Of a stretch of 8,060 nucleotides of DNA, positions 6,611-8,060 are shown one piece after another. The DNA lies in contig DNAU01000311.1 of assembly GCA_003491925.1 (NCBI GenBank), positions 671 to 8,730 of the forward strand. Reading direction: 5' to 3'. Made by a program: the position numbers and the translations under genes. The notes beneath the pieces are model-generated. The model did no database searches. It was given only the letters and a program-made list of their open reading frames with translations, and had not been told where the DNA came from. How positions within the stretch are numbered: position 1 is the stretch's first letter; each line of letters begins with the position of its first letter. Origin of the DNA: Chloroflexota bacterium (GTDB lineage: Bacteria > Chloroflexota > Dormibacteria > Aeolococcales > Aeolococcaceae).

Positions 6611-7612
6611 ATGACGGGCGGAGATGCCATCGAGACCAGATCGGGCGAGCCGGCCCGGGTGAGCGACCGCGACGACGGAGGGCCCTCGGGCCACCGGCTG
6701 ATCTCCCCGGTCGCCGTCGCGGTGGGCGCCCCGATCCCGAGCCAGGAGCCTCCCGCCGCCGCCCTGCGCCTGCTCTGGGGCGGGATGGCCAGGATCACGC
6801 AGGCACTGGGGTGGCGGCGATTCCTCGCCTCGGACGCGATCGCGTGGGTCTCGTGCGCGACCCGCCCGGGGCGGGTTGCCGCCTGTGCGGCCCGCCACCG
6901 GCGGGCCGATCCCGCGCTCGGCGCGCGCGCTGCCCGCGCCCGAGCCCGCGCGTCCTACCGCGAGTACTACCGGACCTGCCTGGACATGGTGTGGTCTCAC
7001 GGCCTGAGCATGGAGACGGTGCAGCGGCTGCATCCGATGGACGGCTACGACAACATCAACCGGGCGCAGGAGGAGCACGGCGCCGGCATCTTCTGCCTGG
7101 CTCACTTCGGCAACTGGGACATGGCCGCGACCATGGCGCTCTCCCATGGGCTGGCCCTGACCACGGTGATGCGGGAGTTCACCCCGGTCGCCTTCAACCG
7201 GGTCATCGTCTGGGCGCGGGAGCGCCGCGGGCTCGAGGTCTTCACCCCCGGACGCGCCGCGCGGGGCCTCCTCCACGCGCTGCGACGGGGGCGCTTCCTG
7301 GCCCTCCTCGCCGACATCCCCGAGGGCGGCCCGACCGTCGAGGTCCGCTTCCGGGGCGGCCCCGTCCTCTTCAGCACCGGCCCGGCCGCGATGGCGCTGC
7401 ACAGCGGGTGCCCCCTCCTGCCGTGTGCGTGCTACCGCGACGGCCGCCACTACCGGATCCTGGTCGACGCCCCGATCCCGACCGGCACGGTGGCGGAGAT
7501 GACCCAGGCGCTCGCAGAGCGGCTCGACGCCCTGATCGCCCTCGCCCCCGATCAGTGGTATCCCTTCAACCAGGTGTGGACGGACGAGGGCCAGCCTGCG
7601 ATCACGGCATGA
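6611..7612 (+). CDS. LpxL/HtrB-family lysophospholipid-type acyltransferase (PatA-like)
   Basis: This is a membrane-associated acyltransferase of the family that includes lipid A acyltransferases LpxL/HtrB and the mycobacterial phosphatidylinositol-mannoside acyltransferase PatA; it moves an acyl chain from acyl-CoA or acyl-ACP onto a glycolipid. It has 333 residues. The catalytic HX4D motif is HFGNWD, with H165 (7103-7105) and D170. The family block GGPVLFSTGPAAMALHSGCPLLP covers about 249-271 in two parts (RGGPVLFSTGPAAMA and the following CPLLPC). The C-terminal signature APDQWYPFNQVW sits at about 312-323. The conserved fold seems to start near residue 50 (LRLLWGGMARITQALGWRR). The first 50 residues are hydrophilic and low-complexity, so a downstream GTG (6659 or 6722) may be the true start, although none has a ribosome site. 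ATG 6785 would cut into conserved sequence. A GT4 gene lies upstream, divergent, and a PlsY-like gene converges on it. If the cell is a monoderm, a PIM-like glycolipid is likelier than lipid A. Confidence 0.85.
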   Translation: MTGGDAIETRSGEPARVSDRDDGGPSGHRLISPVAVAVGAPIPSQEPPAAALRLLWGGMARITQALGWRRFLASDAIAWVSCATRPGRVAACAARHRRADPALGARAARARARASYREYYRTCLDMVWSHGLSMETVQRLHPMDGYDNINRAQEEHGAGIFCLAHFGNWDMAATMALSHGLALTTVMREFTPVAFNRVIVWARERRGLEVFTPGRAARGLLHALRRGRFLALLADIPEGGPTVEVRFRGGPVLFSTGPAAMALHSGCPLLPCACYRDGRHYRILVDAPIPTGTVAEMTQALAERLDALIALAPDQWYPFNQVWTDEGQPAITA

Positions 7613-7613
7613 C

Positions 7614-7639
7614 GCCGGACCGGGGGGACGCGGGCCGGC
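7614..7639. terminator. Hairpin between convergent acyltransferase genes
   Basis: GCCGG (7614-7618) pairs with CCGGC (7635-7639). After one A/G mismatch, two further C-G pairs (7620-7621 with 7632-7633) close a G-rich 10-nt loop. It occupies essentially the whole 27-base gap between the two stop codons. There is no T-run, so its role as a shared terminator is inferred from position. Confidence 0.4.
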
Positions 7640-8060
7640 TCAGGGATCGGTGCGGTGCCCGACCAGCGGGCGTCCGGGCCGGCGGTCGTGAAGGACCCGG
7701 TCCAGGATGACGTGGCGCGCACCCCCGTAATGGTTGACGTCCCCCACCACGCCGTCGAGGCGACGGGCCAGGATCAGGAGCAGCAGCGCGACGGAGCCGA
7801 GCGGGAGCGCGTAGCCGGTCTGGAGCGGGGTCAGCGCCAGCACCACGCCGGCGATCGGCAGCATGATGAAGCCGACCAGCACCCCCTCCGCGATCCGCCC
7901 GCGGAGAGCCCCCACGGCAAAGCAGACGAGGAGCACGGCGAGGGCGATCAGATTGAGCCCGGCCACCACGCCGGTCGACACCGCCACCCCGCGGCCGCCG
8001 TCGAAGGCGAGAAACACCGACCAGCCGTTGCCGACGACGGCGGCGACCGCGACCAGCACC
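7640..8060 (-). CDS. plsY: PlsY-like glycerol-3-phosphate acyltransferase, N-terminus cut by window edge
   Basis: PlsY is an integral membrane enzyme that acylates glycerol-3-phosphate with acyl-phosphate, the first step of phospholipid synthesis in most bacteria. About 139 C-terminal residues are visible. The family is about 200, so the first SGNxGATN-type motif should lie beyond the right edge; the GTG at 8059 is probably internal. The visible part has several hydrophobic helices and a clear motif-2 region, GNGWSVFLAFDGGRGVAV, matching the PlsY form GHxxPVFLxFxGGKGVAT. Departures are Asn for His (8027-8029), Ser for Pro, Arg for Lys and Val for Thr. The C-terminus, RHVILDRVLHDRRP, is not the HRxNIxRL of PlsY from Firmicutes. 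From memory it resembles PlsY tails from Chloroflexota-type genomes. The protein may be a functional divergent PlsY or a paralogue with a changed role. Confidence 0.75.
   Translation of the reverse strand, partial: VLVAVAAVVGNGWSVFLAFDGGRGVAVSTGVVAGLNLIALAVLLVCFAVGALRGRIAEGVLVGFIMLPIAGVVLALTPLQTGYALPLGSVALLLLILARRLDGVVGDVNHYGGARHVILDRVLHDRRPGRPLVGHRTDP

Noticed and set aside
6604..6613. 10-mer GACGCAGATG shared with 1229-1238
   Set aside because: Only ten bases match, the flanks differ, and one copy covers a start codon; coincidence is the simplest explanation.
6589..7710. 373-residue open frame on + overlapping the acyltransferase
   Set aside because: It is a frame-shifted shadow rich in Pro, Arg and Gly; the overlapping frame contains the HX4D motif and family signatures.

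Overview
This is a very GC-rich window (roughly 70% or more by eye) from a bacterial chromosome. Coding is dense, third codon positions are strongly G/C, and recognisable Shine-Dalgarno sites are few. The protein styles fit a high-GC Gram-positive-like or Terrabacteria lineage such as Actinomycetota, Chloroflexota or Candidatus Dormibacterota. The tail of the PlsY-like protein reminds me of Chloroflexota-type PlsY, but this placement is inference from family resemblance and no marker gene is present. I see no mobile element, CRISPR array, tRNA or rRNA.

Layout. Positions 1-1071 (+) hold the C-terminal three quarters or so of bioA, the biotin-pathway aminotransferase, cut by the left edge. A long gene-poor gap follows (about 1072-1619). 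It carries several GC-rich inverted repeats: a terminator-like hairpin just after bioA, a perfect 20-bp palindrome, an inverted repeat at 1301-1344, and a perfect 10-bp-stem hairpin just before the next gene. Next, on the + strand, come an MFS exporter-like permease (1620-2951), a NarL/FixJ-type response regulator (3047-3784) and a HisKA_3-type membrane sensor histidine kinase (3813-5306). The last two form a two-component pair with all core catalytic residues visible. The permease just upstream may belong to the same transcription unit.

The right third is a lipid or glycolipid neighbourhood. A GT4 glycosyltransferase (5346-6485, -) is divergent from an LpxL/HtrB/PatA-type acyltransferase (6611-7612, +). 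The latter converges on a PlsY-like glycerol-3-phosphate acyltransferase (7640-8060, -), which is cut by the right edge. A GT4 enzyme beside a PatA-like acyltransferase resembles the arrangement used for phosphatidylinositol-mannoside synthesis in Actinomycetota, so a membrane glycolipid pathway is a reasonable hypothesis. The GT4 protein is not specifically PimA-like. Both convergent junctions (5307-5345 and 7613-7639) contain hairpins that could terminate transcription from both sides.

Nothing here clearly amounts to an undescribed system. The points most worth following are the structured gap before the permease, the unassigned multi-TM sensor domain of the kinase, and the acyltransferase/GT/PlsY-like cluster, whose PlsY homologue has Asn in place of the usual motif-2 His.
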